DNA of 64,000 nucleotides, from NCBI GenBank assembly GCA_035493895.1, contig DATJHM010000139.1, positions 28,056 to 92,055 on the forward strand. Reading direction: 5' to 3'. This stretch comes from DATJHM01 sp035493895. GTDB taxonomy: Bacteria; Chloroflexota; Ktedonobacteria; Ktedonobacterales; Ktedonobacteraceae. The notes below the pieces were generated by a model that was not told the DNA's origin, searched no databases, and saw nothing but the letters and a program-made list of their open reading frames with translations. How positions within the stretch are numbered: position 1 is the first letter of the stretch; every line of letters starts with the position of its first letter. A program made the position numbers and the translations under genes. Positions 55,522 through 64,000 of this stretch are shown piece after piece.

Positions 55522-55645
55522 GTATCTTCTCAGTAATTCGGGGTAAAGTGGCCTCAGAGTGTTGACCATTGCATGGCGAATGCGCTTCTGGCCTGGCTTT
55601 GGCGAAACGATCAAATTTTCTTTCCCCGAATTACTGAGAGGATAC
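55522..55645. mobile_element. 124-bp MITE-like element
   Basis: Inverted ends at 55522-55543 and 55624-55645 match at 21 of 22 positions, with a perfect 16-bp core TCTCAGTAATTCGGGG. The 80-bp interior codes for nothing. It lies between the ABC exporter and the FAD oxidoreductase. A miniature inverted-repeat element or a decayed IS are possible; a strong hairpin terminator cannot be excluded. Confidence 0.65.
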
Positions 55646-55683
55646 CCTAACATTTGATTTTTCGTGTATAAGATGTTTGTCAC

Positions 55684-57132
55684 CTAATTTGTGTCATGAA
55701 GAACCGAACCCAGGGCTGCCTGAGCCGCGAAATAGCCGCACATCCCATGTACTCCGCCCCCTGGTGGAGTCGATGAAGAGCAGAGGAAGATTTTTTTCGC
55801 CGAAGTCGTATACGGCACAGGACGAATAGTCGGGCGTGTAAAAAGCTGCCAGAGATCCTGTACACCGCCATTGATATCACCACCGATGTAGTTCGCGTTA
55901 TAGCGCTCCATTGCCGCCGAATCGGTGCTATGGCGTGCCAGAATGCGGTCGCGAAAGCCGGGAGCGAAACGCTCGATTTGGGCTTCAATGCGCCCTGTCA
56001 TATCAAAGGTCGAGCCATGAGGGATATGACAATATGCCCAGACGGTTTGCTTGCCGGTTGGAGCACGCGTCTCATCAAAAAGACTTTGCTGGGCCAGCAG
56101 CACAAAAGGCTTCTCAGGATGCTGGTTATGCGTGACCTGATATTCAGCCAACGCAATCTCCGGCAGCGTTCCCCCCAGATGGACTGAGGCGGCACGAAGG
56201 CATGATTCGGCCTTCCAGGGAATAGGACCATCAAGGGCATAATCAATCTTGAAGACACCAGGACCATAGCGATAGCGTAGCAGCGCACGCCTATATCCAT
56301 TTGACAGGTGGTCACCAGCAATGCGCAGCAACTGGCGAGGGGTGACATCAAACAACAATGCACGAGTGGGGGGCAGAGAATCAAGCGTTTTGACTTCCAC
56401 GCCAGTTACAATTTCTCCCCCAAGAGCCTGTAAATAGGCCGCAAGAGCATCGACAATCTTTTGTGAGCCTCCACGAGGAAACGGCCAGCCTACCACATGA
56501 CCAACAATTCCCAGCAATATCCCGGCGGCAGCGCTGGCAGGCTGATCAAGAGAGAGCATCGAGTGCGCGGACAGCCCGGCGAAAAGAGCGCGGGCACGTT
56601 CACCTGTAAAGCGTTGCCTGGCCAGATCCTGCGCTGGTCGCAACGCCGAGAGTCCAAAACGACCAAGTGCCAAAGGGTGGCGCAAGAGCGGAGGCACACG
56701 CAACGGTCCCAGAAACGCTTGCTCGATCAGAGACCAGTTCGCAACAAATGAAGCCATCAACTGATGGTAGCTGGGGCCATCACTCCCCAGCATGTCACCT
56801 GTTGCGTCAAGAGAGCGTTCGAGCAGAACGGCACGACCATCATCAAGAGGATGTGCAAGTGGGACAGGCGGATGAATCCACTCCAGACCATAGTGTGCCA
56901 ATGGTAACGTCCGAAAAAAAGGTGAGTTGAGAGCGAGGGGATGAATAGCCGAACAGAGATCATGGACAAAGCCCGGCAGGGTAAATTCCATCGAGCGGGA
57001 ACCGCCGCCGATGGTTTCCTTCGCCTCGAAAACAAGGACCGTGCGGCCAGCCTGTGCCAGCGCAATAGCAGCCGCCAACCCGTTTGGCCCTGCGCCGATC
57101 ACGATAGCATCATACCTATAATGTATAGCCAT
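55684..57132 (-). CDS. FAD-dependent oxidoreductase, phytoene-desaturase/RetSat-like
   Basis: A 482-residue flavoprotein. The N-terminal dinucleotide motif is AIVIGAGPNGLAAAIALA with FEAKETIGGG, and the C-terminal signature is CSSSTPPGGGVHGMCGYFAA, as in CrtI/RetSat/PYROXD2-type enzymes. These oxidise or saturate bonds in hydrophobic substrates. No carotenoid genes are nearby. It follows the HTTM gene by 124 bp on the same strand. Substrate unknown. Confidence 0.88.
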   Translation of the reverse strand: MAIHYRYDAIVIGAGPNGLAAAIALAQAGRTVLVFEAKETIGGGSRSMEFTLPGFVHDLCSAIHPLALNSPFFRTLPLAHYGLEWIHPPVPLAHPLDDGRAVLLERSLDATGDMLGSDGPSYHQLMASFVANWSLIEQAFLGPLRVPPLLRHPLALGRFGLSALRPAQDLARQRFTGERARALFAGLSAHSMLSLDQPASAAAGILLGIVGHVVGWPFPRGGSQKIVDALAAYLQALGGEIVTGVEVKTLDSLPPTRALLFDVTPRQLLRIAGDHLSNGYRRALLRYRYGPGVFKIDYALDGPIPWKAESCLRAASVHLGGTLPEIALAEYQVTHNQHPEKPFVLLAQQSLFDETRAPTGKQTVWAYCHIPHGSTFDMTGRIEAQIERFAPGFRDRILARHSTDSAAMERYNANYIGGDINGGVQDLWQLFTRPTIRPVPYTTSAKKIFLCSSSTPPGGGVHGMCGYFAAQAALGSVLHDTN

Positions 57133-57256
57133 GATCGTACTACATCCCCCTTATATTCTTATTTGCTTTCTTCAGTTCCCAATATAAGATCGACTTTTGA
57201 CACCATTCGGCAGTGCTGCTGGCACTTTGCACTCACTCTTCTCGTGGCCTTCTTTC

Positions 57257-58078
57257 CTACCAACCCCGCATTTGGAGGCAATAAAGGACCGCAGGATACG
57301 TAGCGAGAAAGGACCACATAAAGTCATTGAGCCCCATGATATATGCCATCATCAGGTGGAAGACGATACCACCGGCAAGCGGTATAAGCGCCAGCGGGAG
57401 TGGGAGAAAAAGCACAAGGGGAAAGGAGCACTCCCAGAGAATCACCAGCCGTGCGAGCCATTTGGAGAGTGCAGGTCTTGCCAGGAGCAGATCTCTCAAT
57501 CTGGCATTTCCGTACGTGGTCGTGCCACAGATTCCGACCAGGTACGTCCCATCCCGCCATCCCGGTGCAACCGCCTTCGCAAATCCTGCCATTGCATAGG
57601 CAAGGCATGCCTGAAAGGTGAGAAACCAGAGGAAGACATTCATGGTAAGATGCGTTGTCACAATGCTCACCACCGTTAAGCCAACAAACAGGAGATCTCC
57701 CATCTGGTCAGCACCATCAGTGCCAAAAACATTACGGAATGTGAGCAACAAGGAGAGAAGAACAAGCACACAAAGAAGCCAGGGATTGAGAACGACGGTC
57801 AATGGACCAAAGAGGATGAGTACCGCAATCACCGCCCGCAGGGCGATCAGGCCTAAGACACGAGGATAGGATAGGAGCCAGTTCAGAACTCTTCCTGTAG
57901 GCCCTTTCACCGTCAGGGGCTGACGAAGTCTCCCCACCCCCCAGCTCATGAGTCCACTCTCTTGTAAAGGAAGAGGGAATACCAGGTATTCAGCACAAGA
58001 AACAACGATTGCCAGTGCTACGAGCTTTGCAGCCAAAAGGATTGCCAGTTGCTGGTTGATCACAGAAAAAAGTGTCAT
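57257..58078 (-). CDS. HTTM/SdpB-like multi-pass membrane protein
   Basis: A 273-residue protein with about seven hydrophobic helices. The central block WFLTFQACLAYAMAGFAKAV followed by APGWRDGTYL, and the C-terminal FHLMMAYIMGLNDFMWSFLA, fit the HTTM (vitamin-K carboxylase-like) fold. That fold includes SdpB, which with SdpA is needed to mature the SdpC toxin of Bacillus. Its ATG overlaps the stop of the upstream gene by 4 bp, so the two are translationally coupled, as for an SdpA/SdpB pair. Other HTTM proteins have unrelated roles, so the SDP link is an inference from pairing and fold. Confidence 0.7.
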   Translation of the reverse strand: MTLFSVINQQLAILLAAKLVALAIVVSCAEYLVFPLPLQESGLMSWGVGRLRQPLTVKGPTGRVLNWLLSYPRVLGLIALRAVIAVLILFGPLTVVLNPWLLCVLVLLSLLLTFRNVFGTDGADQMGDLLFVGLTVVSIVTTHLTMNVFLWFLTFQACLAYAMAGFAKAVAPGWRDGTYLVGICGTTTYGNARLRDLLLARPALSKWLARLVILWECSFPLVLFLPLPLALIPLAGGIVFHLMMAYIMGLNDFMWSFLATYPAVLYCLQMRGW

Positions 58079-58572
58079 AGCTCATGAACTCCCGAAATGA
58101 ACAGAATATCAGGTTTTTTCTCTGGAGAAGCTCCATGAGATTTCATCAGAAGAAATCGTGTGAATGCCGGTGACAATGACCGTGGGAGGAAGGAGATGTG
58201 ATTGAGCAGCGTCAGGTAGGGAAGCGAGCCTTCCAGGGCTTTGTCAGAGAGAGCGATACGCGCATTGAGGACATTCACGACATCGAATAACGCTTTTCGC
58301 TCCCTTTTGCCTGGATTCCAGACAATGTTCCACCAGGATCGCTCAATCGTCGGTCGGACTTCTGTCCAGTGAGTACGACTTCCATCGTGGAACATGTCCT
58401 GGTAGAGCAGATGAAAGTCTCCTTCCGCTGGCCTGGGTGCGAAGAAGCGCCATTCAGGGATCAACCTGAACCAATCCCATTGACGGATGATTGTTTTGAG
58501 CTTCGGGATATAGACGAGTACACAAAGCAGTGCCCATATGCCGAAAAATCCACTCACCAAACCTTCACTCAT
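58075..58572 (-). CDS. Small membrane-anchored protein, possibly SdpA-like
   Basis: A 165-residue protein with one N-terminal helix (FFGIWALLCVLVYIPKLKTI) and a cytoplasmic or extracellular body. A block IPEWRFFAPRPAEGDFHLLY contains the W-x-F-F-x-x-x-P spacing that also occurs in SdpA, the small partner of SdpB. Beyond that I cannot align it confidently. It is coupled to the HTTM gene by an ATGA overlap. If the SDP reading is wrong, it is still a dedicated partner of the HTTM protein. Confidence 0.6.
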   Translation of the reverse strand: MSEGLVSGFFGIWALLCVLVYIPKLKTIIRQWDWFRLIPEWRFFAPRPAEGDFHLLYQDMFHDGSRTHWTEVRPTIERSWWNIVWNPGKRERKALFDVVNVLNARIALSDKALEGSLPYLTLLNHISFLPRSLSPAFTRFLLMKSHGASPEKKPDILFISGVHEL

Positions 58573-58785
58573 AGGTATAAGCTCCTCATTATTTCATAGG
58601 TGATCAAAGCAGAGGATACGCGCATGTGTTGTGATCTGCGATAGGTATATTGAGCGAAAAGAGCGAAGAGGACAATCGCGTGAGCGTAAAACGCCCTCTT
58701 CGCTCTTTTGACGATAGCAGCAACACGTATCCTATGTGTTGAGTTCGTATGCTCCTCTGTTCTCGAGAGAGCCCATTGCAAGTAG

Positions 58786-59766
58786 TTACCGGCGCGTATT
58801 GAGCGGCTCGCTGCTGGAGGTTGCAGAGGCTGATCCTTCGACCTCTCTCCTCGGGTTAGTAAGGAAATCACGACGCATTTCCAGCAGCTTGCGTACGGAT
58901 GCTGTAGGTCCTACTTGTTTGAGCATCTCCTCAGACATATATCGCCCTGGATCACTCGGTGCTCTTCCCCCCACCTGATTGACAACTGTTACTACTACCT
59001 CAGTAACAGTTGCTACTTCGACCCCGATTGGCGTAGCTGCAACTGCAATTACGGTGAGTGCAATTGCTATCACGTCCCCTGATCCTACATCGGTTTGAAA
59101 TGGCTCTGAGGTATTAATAGCTTGATCAGCTGGAACGAGTTGGAGGGCGAGCTTTTCAGCCGGTGTGAGTGGTGGGTCGACTCGTACCACCAGGGCCTCC
59201 AGGGCAGCGTCGGAGCCTTCGGTGAACCGTTCAGCCAGAATGAGGCCTTCTGGCGCCAGGCGTGCACCACTGTAGGGAAGGAGGAGTATCCTCATATCAA
59301 GCCCTTGCAGGACACAGAGCCCTTGCGCCAGCGTCGCTCCACCATAGCGCAGATCAGCAAAGACGGGTTGTTGGATGCTGGCCTGGATGGTTTCTTCCAG
59401 AGTCCAGCGTCCGACCTTAGCAGCCGCCTGCTCGCTAACCTTGCGATACAACTGTAACAAATCTTCCCCGCCTGAGTTGAGGGCCTGACGAAGCTCGTGA
59501 AGGGCAGCAGATCCTTTCCTGGCAATGAAGACAGTTAATGTTCCAGGGACACCGAAAAAGGCATTTTGGGCCGAAGATGTTTTGTCAATAACTTCAATGG
59601 TCGTAAGGCGAACCGGACGTGCCTGTGCTTCGACAAAGTAGGCATGACTCTGACCAAATGCCATCTGCCGCTCAGTAAAGTGGGCATGACGCTGGTCGAA
59701 TGCCATCTGCCGCTCAATCATGGGTTCCTGGGAGGGAGAGAGTTCCCTCCTTCTCAATTGAAGCAT
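58786..59766 (-). CDS. Unrecognised 326-residue protein with hydrophobic stretch
   Basis: I do not recognise this protein. GGAGG with a 5-base spacer precedes ATG 59766. The N-terminus contains an internal duplication (ERQMAFDQRHAHF / ERQMAFGQSHAYF), reflected in the DNA at about 59638-59720. The middle (about 70-230) looks globular: FFGVPGTLTVFIARKGSAAL, FADLRYGGATLAQGLCVLQG and LAPEGLILAERFTEG. About residues 235-270 are strongly hydrophobic (VIAIALTVIAVAATPIGVEV, then ATVTEVVVTVVNQVG), followed by a charged tail. No signal peptide is visible. It is the first intact gene of the putative locus that includes the SdpA/SdpB-like pair, but could be an independent gene. Confidence 0.65.
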   Translation of the reverse strand: MLQLRRRELSPSQEPMIERQMAFDQRHAHFTERQMAFGQSHAYFVEAQARPVRLTTIEVIDKTSSAQNAFFGVPGTLTVFIARKGSAALHELRQALNSGGEDLLQLYRKVSEQAAAKVGRWTLEETIQASIQQPVFADLRYGGATLAQGLCVLQGLDMRILLLPYSGARLAPEGLILAERFTEGSDAALEALVVRVDPPLTPAEKLALQLVPADQAINTSEPFQTDVGSGDVIAIALTVIAVAATPIGVEVATVTEVVVTVVNQVGGRAPSDPGRYMSEEMLKQVGPTASVRKLLEMRRDFLTNPRREVEGSASATSSSEPLNTRR

Positions 59767-59940
59767 GGGTTCCTCCAAGTAAGTAACTTCATTCTTTTAG
59801 CAATTGCAATTGTTGCTGCATGTGATTTTGCAACATAGAGTGGCAAAATTTAGCTCGATGTGCATTACAAAATTGAAATGGGAGCTTCTCCCCATCTGAG
59901 TTGGCTTGTGAAGAGCGTTTACGCTCGGTTGGCTCCATCC

Positions 59941-60152
59941 TCACCTAACCTCCGCGTCTTTTGTCGTCCCACTCTGGACTTGTGCGGAGTCTGTAGTGTG
60001 CTGCTGTCTCAGCGTGGCAGCAGCAACAGGATGAGCGAAGGCCAGGCTCGTGGTGAACGTGCCGACGACCAGTGCCAGCATGACCAGGCAGGTTACCAGG
60101 TGTTTTGCGGCACTCCGTCTCTTCAGAGATGTCGCCAGAAGCGAATGTTCAT
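59941..60152 (-). pseudogene. Small secreted-peptide gene, frameshifted
   Basis: ATG 60152 has AAAGGA nine bases upstream and begins MNIRFWRHL before a stop. One frame over, the sequence continues KRRSAAKHLVTCLVMLALVV, then GTFTTSLAFAHPVAAA, and ends in a 26-residue polar tail, stopping at 59941. That is a clean signal peptide with basic N-region, hydrophobic core and AxA cleavage site. The frames differ by one base, so the gene has a frameshift early on, or the assembly has an indel here. The mature part has no cysteine. It precedes the locus at 55.5-59.8 kb on the same strand and may be its precursor peptide. Confidence 0.5.
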
Positions 60153-60265
60153 AGAATCAATCCTTTCTCTTTCTTGTTCCTCTCATACAGTTTGTCCCGG
60201 TTCGCCCGAGATGTTTTCCAAAGGAAAGGATACCAGCATGGAGCCATGGTCACATCGGGAGCATT

Positions 60266-60309
60266 TCCTATATTGGGTGCGGAACTTCCCTATATTGGGT
60301 GCGAAACTT
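60266..60309. repeat. 22-bp tandem repeat, two and a half copies
   Basis: Units at 60266-60287 and 60288-60309 (core CCTATATTGGGTGCG) differ at two positions; a third partial unit follows. Lies upstream of the small secreted-peptide gene, in no gene of its own. Confidence 0.6.
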
Positions 60310-60435
60310 CCCTATGTTGGTGGTAAATGGCGTGAAACTCCTGCACGGCGCGCGAGGGCCTGCGGGTTCGCGCCAGCCTCGACTGCTACAGGTTCCTCTG
60401 CCTGCTCAATCTCAAATGTGAGTGGATACGGCGCT

Positions 60436-60532
60436 GGTCGAGTTGTTGTCGTTGATCCCACTCGCCATGTTCTACGCCTGGATTCTTCTTAGCGGACAGC
60501 TCAAAGCTACACCGCCTGTCAACAACTCGACC
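60436..60532. repeat. 13-bp inverted repeat spaced 71 bp apart
   Basis: GGTCGAGTTGTTG at 60436-60448 is exactly inverted at 60520-60532. Nothing codes between. It could be the ends of a decayed miniature element. Confidence 0.45.
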
Positions 60533-60591
60533 GCATCTGGGCTTCTTCGTAGACAAGTGGAGGCGTAAACTATGGCATAATTATACGTTGA

Positions 60592-61453
60592 TCATTTCAG
60601 CGGATGCATTTTTACGACCGAGCCGAATTTCATCTCTGGCGTCTGCACGTAGGCTGAACCAACCGCCAGTTGCTCGATTCGTGAGACCTGATCCTGACCA
60701 GGGAGACTACGAATAAAACCGGCAACTTTCTTCGAATCGGGGAAATTCATGCGAAAGATCACTTTGGTTCCTGCTGTCCCCAGCACATCTGGATGAAAAT
60801 CTGCCATACCCTGACTGGCAACAATCACCGCAATCCCAAACTTGCGTCCCTCACGCATGATCTTAGGCAGCGTGACATCTTTTGCCAGACGATGAGCGTC
60901 GTATTCTGTTCTCTGCTGGCAATCTGCTGACAAATCGCTTCAGCTTCGGCATTTGAATGGTTTGAGGTCTTCAAGCAAGGAAGCATACTCGTGTGCATTT
61001 GGTTGTAGACCGTCAGCCATCTGTACCAGCAACTCAAAGAGATCCAGCGTAATCTCTATCCGTGGCGTGCCAGTTTTGTGCTGTAAAACGACGATCTCGG
61101 GCAAGGTTTCGATCAGTTGCGTGTTTTGCGGCGCGGTGACAAGCAGCTCAAAATCGCTGAGTGGAAGCTGCTTGAGGATGACCAGTTGTTGCTCATCGGA
61201 AGAATTTACCTTCACGCTCATCTTTCCGGCAGGCACATCTTCAAACACTTCATCAGAACGAAGCAGACCAGGCACCAGCTCTTCCAGCTGTCAATGCTTG
61301 CCTGCCATTTTCAACCTGGAGCACGCTTTGGAAGAGCGATGCCAGCTTAGCGGCAAGCTCGGCGGAAAGAAACGAGGACCAGCGTGGCTTATCGGAGAAA
61401 AGGAGCTGATCTTCGAATTTTGGGCGTATTTTGGCAATGGAGGTATCACATGA
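60592..61453 (-). pseudogene. HerA/FtsK-like ATPase remnant
   Basis: Three minus-strand fragments in different frames: SDKPRWSSFLSAELAAKLAS near 61350; PRIEITLDLFELLVQMADGL and NAHEYASLLEDLKPF near 61000; and DAHRLAKDVTLPKIMREGRK, GIAVIVASQGMADFHPDVLG and TAGTKVIFRMNFPDSKKVAG up to 60592. They suit the end of a DNA-translocase ATPase of the HerA type, as found in DNA-modification-linked defence and conjugation systems. At least two frameshifts and a missing N-terminus show it is dead. Confidence 0.7.
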
Positions 61454-61521
61454 GAAAGCCTGGTTACTCCGCTCGTTTGCTGAAACAGGGTCAGCGCACC
61501 CAGGCTTGAAAATTATGCCCC

Positions 61522-64000
61522 TCAGGATTTGGATGCACAACCATGCGTCGCAAAATGTGCTCTCATGGATTCCTGGTAAGCTAATGAGATCGCCTGTGGC
61601 ATCGAAAGACGTCTGCCTTCCTGCCACCAGCGATCCCAATCGTGCACGTCAGCCTGCGCCTGAATGCCTGTGAGATACCAGCGATAGATAGGTTGATATC
61701 CTTTGGGAAAAGAAGAGCCAATCTGCTGAAAATGCATCTCCGCCGCGCCACAGAGATGGGCCGTCGCCTCCGGACCCGCGATATTTCCCAGGACACAGCC
61801 AAAGATCGTCAGCGTTGTCGCCAGATTATAGTGATATCCCTCCGCCTGCGCGATTTCCAGACTCTCGCGCAAAGGTGGCAGGGCCTCGCTAAGCCTTCCC
61901 TGAAAGAGGAGTAGCATACTGAGATAATTCAGTATGACGCCCAGCCCGGACAACTCTCCATCACCGCGAAAGATCGCAACGGCCTCGCGCAGCTTTGCTT
62001 CTACATGCGCAGTGTCACCACTTAGCAGCGAGATCGCCCCCAACCGTCCCAGCGTGAAAGCATAATCGCGCTGCTCACCCAGTCTCCGTTGTAGCGTCAG
62101 GCATTCCTCGAAATAGCCTATCGCCGTCCTGTGTTCCCCCTCCAGATGCCAGGCATCGCCGATCTGGAAAAGGGCCCGTTCCCGTCCAACATCATTGTGC
62201 GCACGTTCATACAATGTGAGCGCTTGCTGGGCGTAGCCGCGAGAGCGCTGATAGGACATTTCCCAGATCGCAAGGCGTGAGGCCATCAATAGACACGTCG
62301 CGTGTACGGTCAGCGGAGTCGAGTCCTTGTTGAGCGAAAGCGCTGCATCCAACCAGCGTCGTCCCTCGATGAACTGGTTGCGTGCCTCCCAATAAATGCC
62401 CAGCACCGCGCAGAACTGCTGGGCCAGTGTGCCATCTTCGTGCTCAATTGACCAGTGAAGAGCGGCATGCAGGTTCTCGTGTTCACGTGTCAGTTGGCGA
62501 ACAGCCTCTGATCGCTCTTTGCTCCAGAGTTGCGGCTCAATACGTCTGGCCAGGCTGAGATAATAGAACACGTGCCGCTTGCGCGCGGCCTCATAAGCGC
62601 TGTGGTCCATCCAGCGAGTCAGCGCGTATTCGCGAATGATCTTTAAAAAAACAAAATGTGGCTCGTGCGTTGTCGCCGCTCCTGCGACTGTATGCAGAAG
62701 AAGCAGGCTTTGATTTACCAGTTCTTCAAGCGAGGTACGAAGATCTTCTTCAGACGATTCACATACATATCGGGCTGCCTCTAACGACCAGCATCCCGCA
62801 AAGACGCTGAGCTGCGTAAAGATATGCTGTAGTGGCTTGCTCAATAGATGATAGCTCCAATCGAGGGTGCGCTGCATGGTGCGCTGACGCTCGGTCGTTC
62901 CATGAAACTCCTGCCGCCACAGTGAATGAGAGGTGATCCTCTGCTCTTCTTTTTGAAGCAGGCCGTTCTGATTGCGTAATTGATCAAGCAACATCTGGGG
63001 GCTGATCAGGCGGCAACGAGCGGCCGCCAACTCGATGGCCAGGGGCAGACCGTCCAGATGGAGACAGATATGTGCAATGGCGGTCATATTCTGCTGATCC
63101 AATGTGAACGCGCTATTACCAGTAGTACATGCGCGCTCCACAAAGAGGCGTATCGCGGGATTCTGCTCAAGGCTTCCCGCATCATACAGGTGAGCAGGAT
63201 CAACGATATCCAGCGGGGGAATGTGCAGCAGATGCTCGCCATACACATCCAGGACGCGCTGGCTGGTCACCAGGATTTTTACCTGTGGACAGGCACTGAG
63301 CAATCTCGCGGCCAGCGTTCTGGCCTCGATCAGGTGCTCAAAACTGTCAAGAACCAGGAGTCGCTGTCCGGAACGCAGAAATATAGAGAGACGCTCCTCC
63401 ATGGATGGCCCATCTTTCGTATAGGGTCCCGTGAGGTTGAGCGTTTCCGCAATGGCGTCGGGAACCAGCTCGGCGTCTTGTAGCCCATCCAGCGAAACAA
63501 AGAAGATGCCATCGGGGAAATCGCTTGCGAGCGATGGGAGCACGGCTAAACTCAGGCGTGTTTTACCCACACCTCCCGTTCCCAGTAGCGTGAGCAGGCG
63601 CACACCTGACATGCGTAATCGTTCTATGATACGCTCCTCGAGTTCCTGACGCGAAATATAGGAAGTCAATGGTACAGGCCAGAAATGTTGGCGTATCGTT
63701 GTTTCTGATAAAATGAGAGGGCTGGCGATTTCAAGATGTTTCAGCGGCTCGGCTTCCCATTCCTGGGACGTAAAACTCTCTTTTTTTAGATCCATCAATA
63801 TCAATAGCTCGATGGCCTCTTCCTGTGTAGTAATAGCATCCCAGGCGGCCAATGTCTGTATAATCTGCTTGACTTCACGATGGACCAGTTGCGCCCCGCT
63901 ACGGCCATGGAGCTTACGACTCAGAACGTGAGAGTCGAGCCCCAGTATCTCTGCCAGCTCCTGTTGTTGCCTGCCTGCCCTACGTCGTGCCCCCGTGATC
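61522..64000 (-). CDS. NB-ARC/TPR regulator with N-terminal HTH (start outside window)
   Basis: At least 825 residues, with the frame open past 64000, so the 5' end lies outside. The visible N-terminus (EILGLDSHVLSRKLHGRSG) looks like an HTH. An NB-ARC NTPase follows: Walker A LTLLGTGGVGKTRLSLAVL, Walker B QRLLVLDSFEHL and ICLHLDGLPLAIELAAARC. A winged-helix linker (FTQLSVFAGCWSLEAARYVC) leads into about 400 residues of TPR-like repeats. It resembles SARP/LuxR-type STAND regulators but ends without a C-terminal LuxR HTH. Likely a transcription factor gated by ATP and a ligand; no target is evident. Confidence 0.88.
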   Translation of the reverse strand, partial: ITGARRRAGRQQQELAEILGLDSHVLSRKLHGRSGAQLVHREVKQIIQTLAAWDAITTQEEAIELLILMDLKKESFTSQEWEAEPLKHLEIASPLILSETTIRQHFWPVPLTSYISRQELEERIIERLRMSGVRLLTLLGTGGVGKTRLSLAVLPSLASDFPDGIFFVSLDGLQDAELVPDAIAETLNLTGPYTKDGPSMEERLSIFLRSGQRLLVLDSFEHLIEARTLAARLLSACPQVKILVTSQRVLDVYGEHLLHIPPLDIVDPAHLYDAGSLEQNPAIRLFVERACTTGNSAFTLDQQNMTAIAHICLHLDGLPLAIELAAARCRLISPQMLLDQLRNQNGLLQKEEQRITSHSLWRQEFHGTTERQRTMQRTLDWSYHLLSKPLQHIFTQLSVFAGCWSLEAARYVCESSEEDLRTSLEELVNQSLLLLHTVAGAATTHEPHFVFLKIIREYALTRWMDHSAYEAARKRHVFYYLSLARRIEPQLWSKERSEAVRQLTREHENLHAALHWSIEHEDGTLAQQFCAVLGIYWEARNQFIEGRRWLDAALSLNKDSTPLTVHATCLLMASRLAIWEMSYQRSRGYAQQALTLYERAHNDVGRERALFQIGDAWHLEGEHRTAIGYFEECLTLQRRLGEQRDYAFTLGRLGAISLLSGDTAHVEAKLREAVAIFRGDGELSGLGVILNYLSMLLLFQGRLSEALPPLRESLEIAQAEGYHYNLATTLTIFGCVLGNIAGPEATAHLCGAAEMHFQQIGSSFPKGYQPIYRWYLTGIQAQADVHDWDRWWQEGRRLSMPQAISLAYQESMRAHFATHGCASKS

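Noticed and set aside
59860..60492. 210-codon plus-strand frame
   Set aside because: It is antisense to the signal-peptide gene and crosses tandem and inverted repeats; no protein features.

Overview
The window reads like accessory chromosome from a Ktedonobacteria-type (Chloroflexota) bacterium. This is an inference from style: base composition near 50% GC, several very large ATPase-plus-HTH regulators (one with an N-terminal domain I associate with Ktedonobacter LuxR proteins), multi-pass ABC exporters, many decayed transposases, and a mix of secondary-metabolism and resistance genes. No rRNA, tRNA or CRISPR array was seen.

Region 1 (1-14.0 kb) is secondary metabolism. On the plus strand are the tail of an NRPS (final condensation domain), an unknown 111-residue protein, a 2OG-Fe(II) oxygenase, a cytochrome P450 and a methyltransferase. 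On the minus strand are an ABC exporter, a one-module type I PKS (KS-AT-DH-KR-ACP) and a membrane protein. Region 2 (14.0-16.1 kb) has no convincing gene but is rich in repeats. Region 3 (16.1-23.5 kb) is a minus-strand catabolic operon: D-threonine-aldolase-like enzyme, aldehyde dehydrogenase, APC permease, SDR and ornithine-cyclodeaminase-like enzyme. A YheO/DauR-type regulator lies upstream. Two consensus sigma-70 promoters and a structured leader can be read directly.

Region 4 (24-43 kb) holds a rifampin-phosphotransferase-like enzyme, DinB and PLD-like proteins, a TetR/SDR/aldo-keto reductase set sharing palindromic operators, an XRE regulator with an unexpected primase-like C-terminus, another SDR, an MFS exporter, a LuxR/MalT-like regulator and an acyltransferase. 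The SDR gene is split by a complete 1,084-bp insertion (80-bp terminal inverted repeats, 5-bp target duplication). The insertion carries no transposase, only a PadC-like gene. Removing it with one target copy restores a 299-codon reading frame.

Region 5 (43-50.7 kb) is an arsenic locus (arsB, arsR, arsD, a truncated arsA, an aquaporin scrap, a second arsR and an ArsO-like flavoprotein) with clear palindromic operators. It is followed by a truncated erythromycin esterase ending at an IS5-type remnant.

Region 6 (50.9-64 kb) has two large ATPase regulators flanking a minus-strand series: a frame-damaged small secreted peptide, an unrecognised 326-residue protein with a hydrophobic stretch, a small membrane protein resembling SdpA, an HTTM/SdpB-like membrane protein, a FAD oxidoreductase and an ABC exporter. 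I propose this series as a possible SDP-like peptide-toxin locus. A HerA-like ATPase pseudogene lies nearby.
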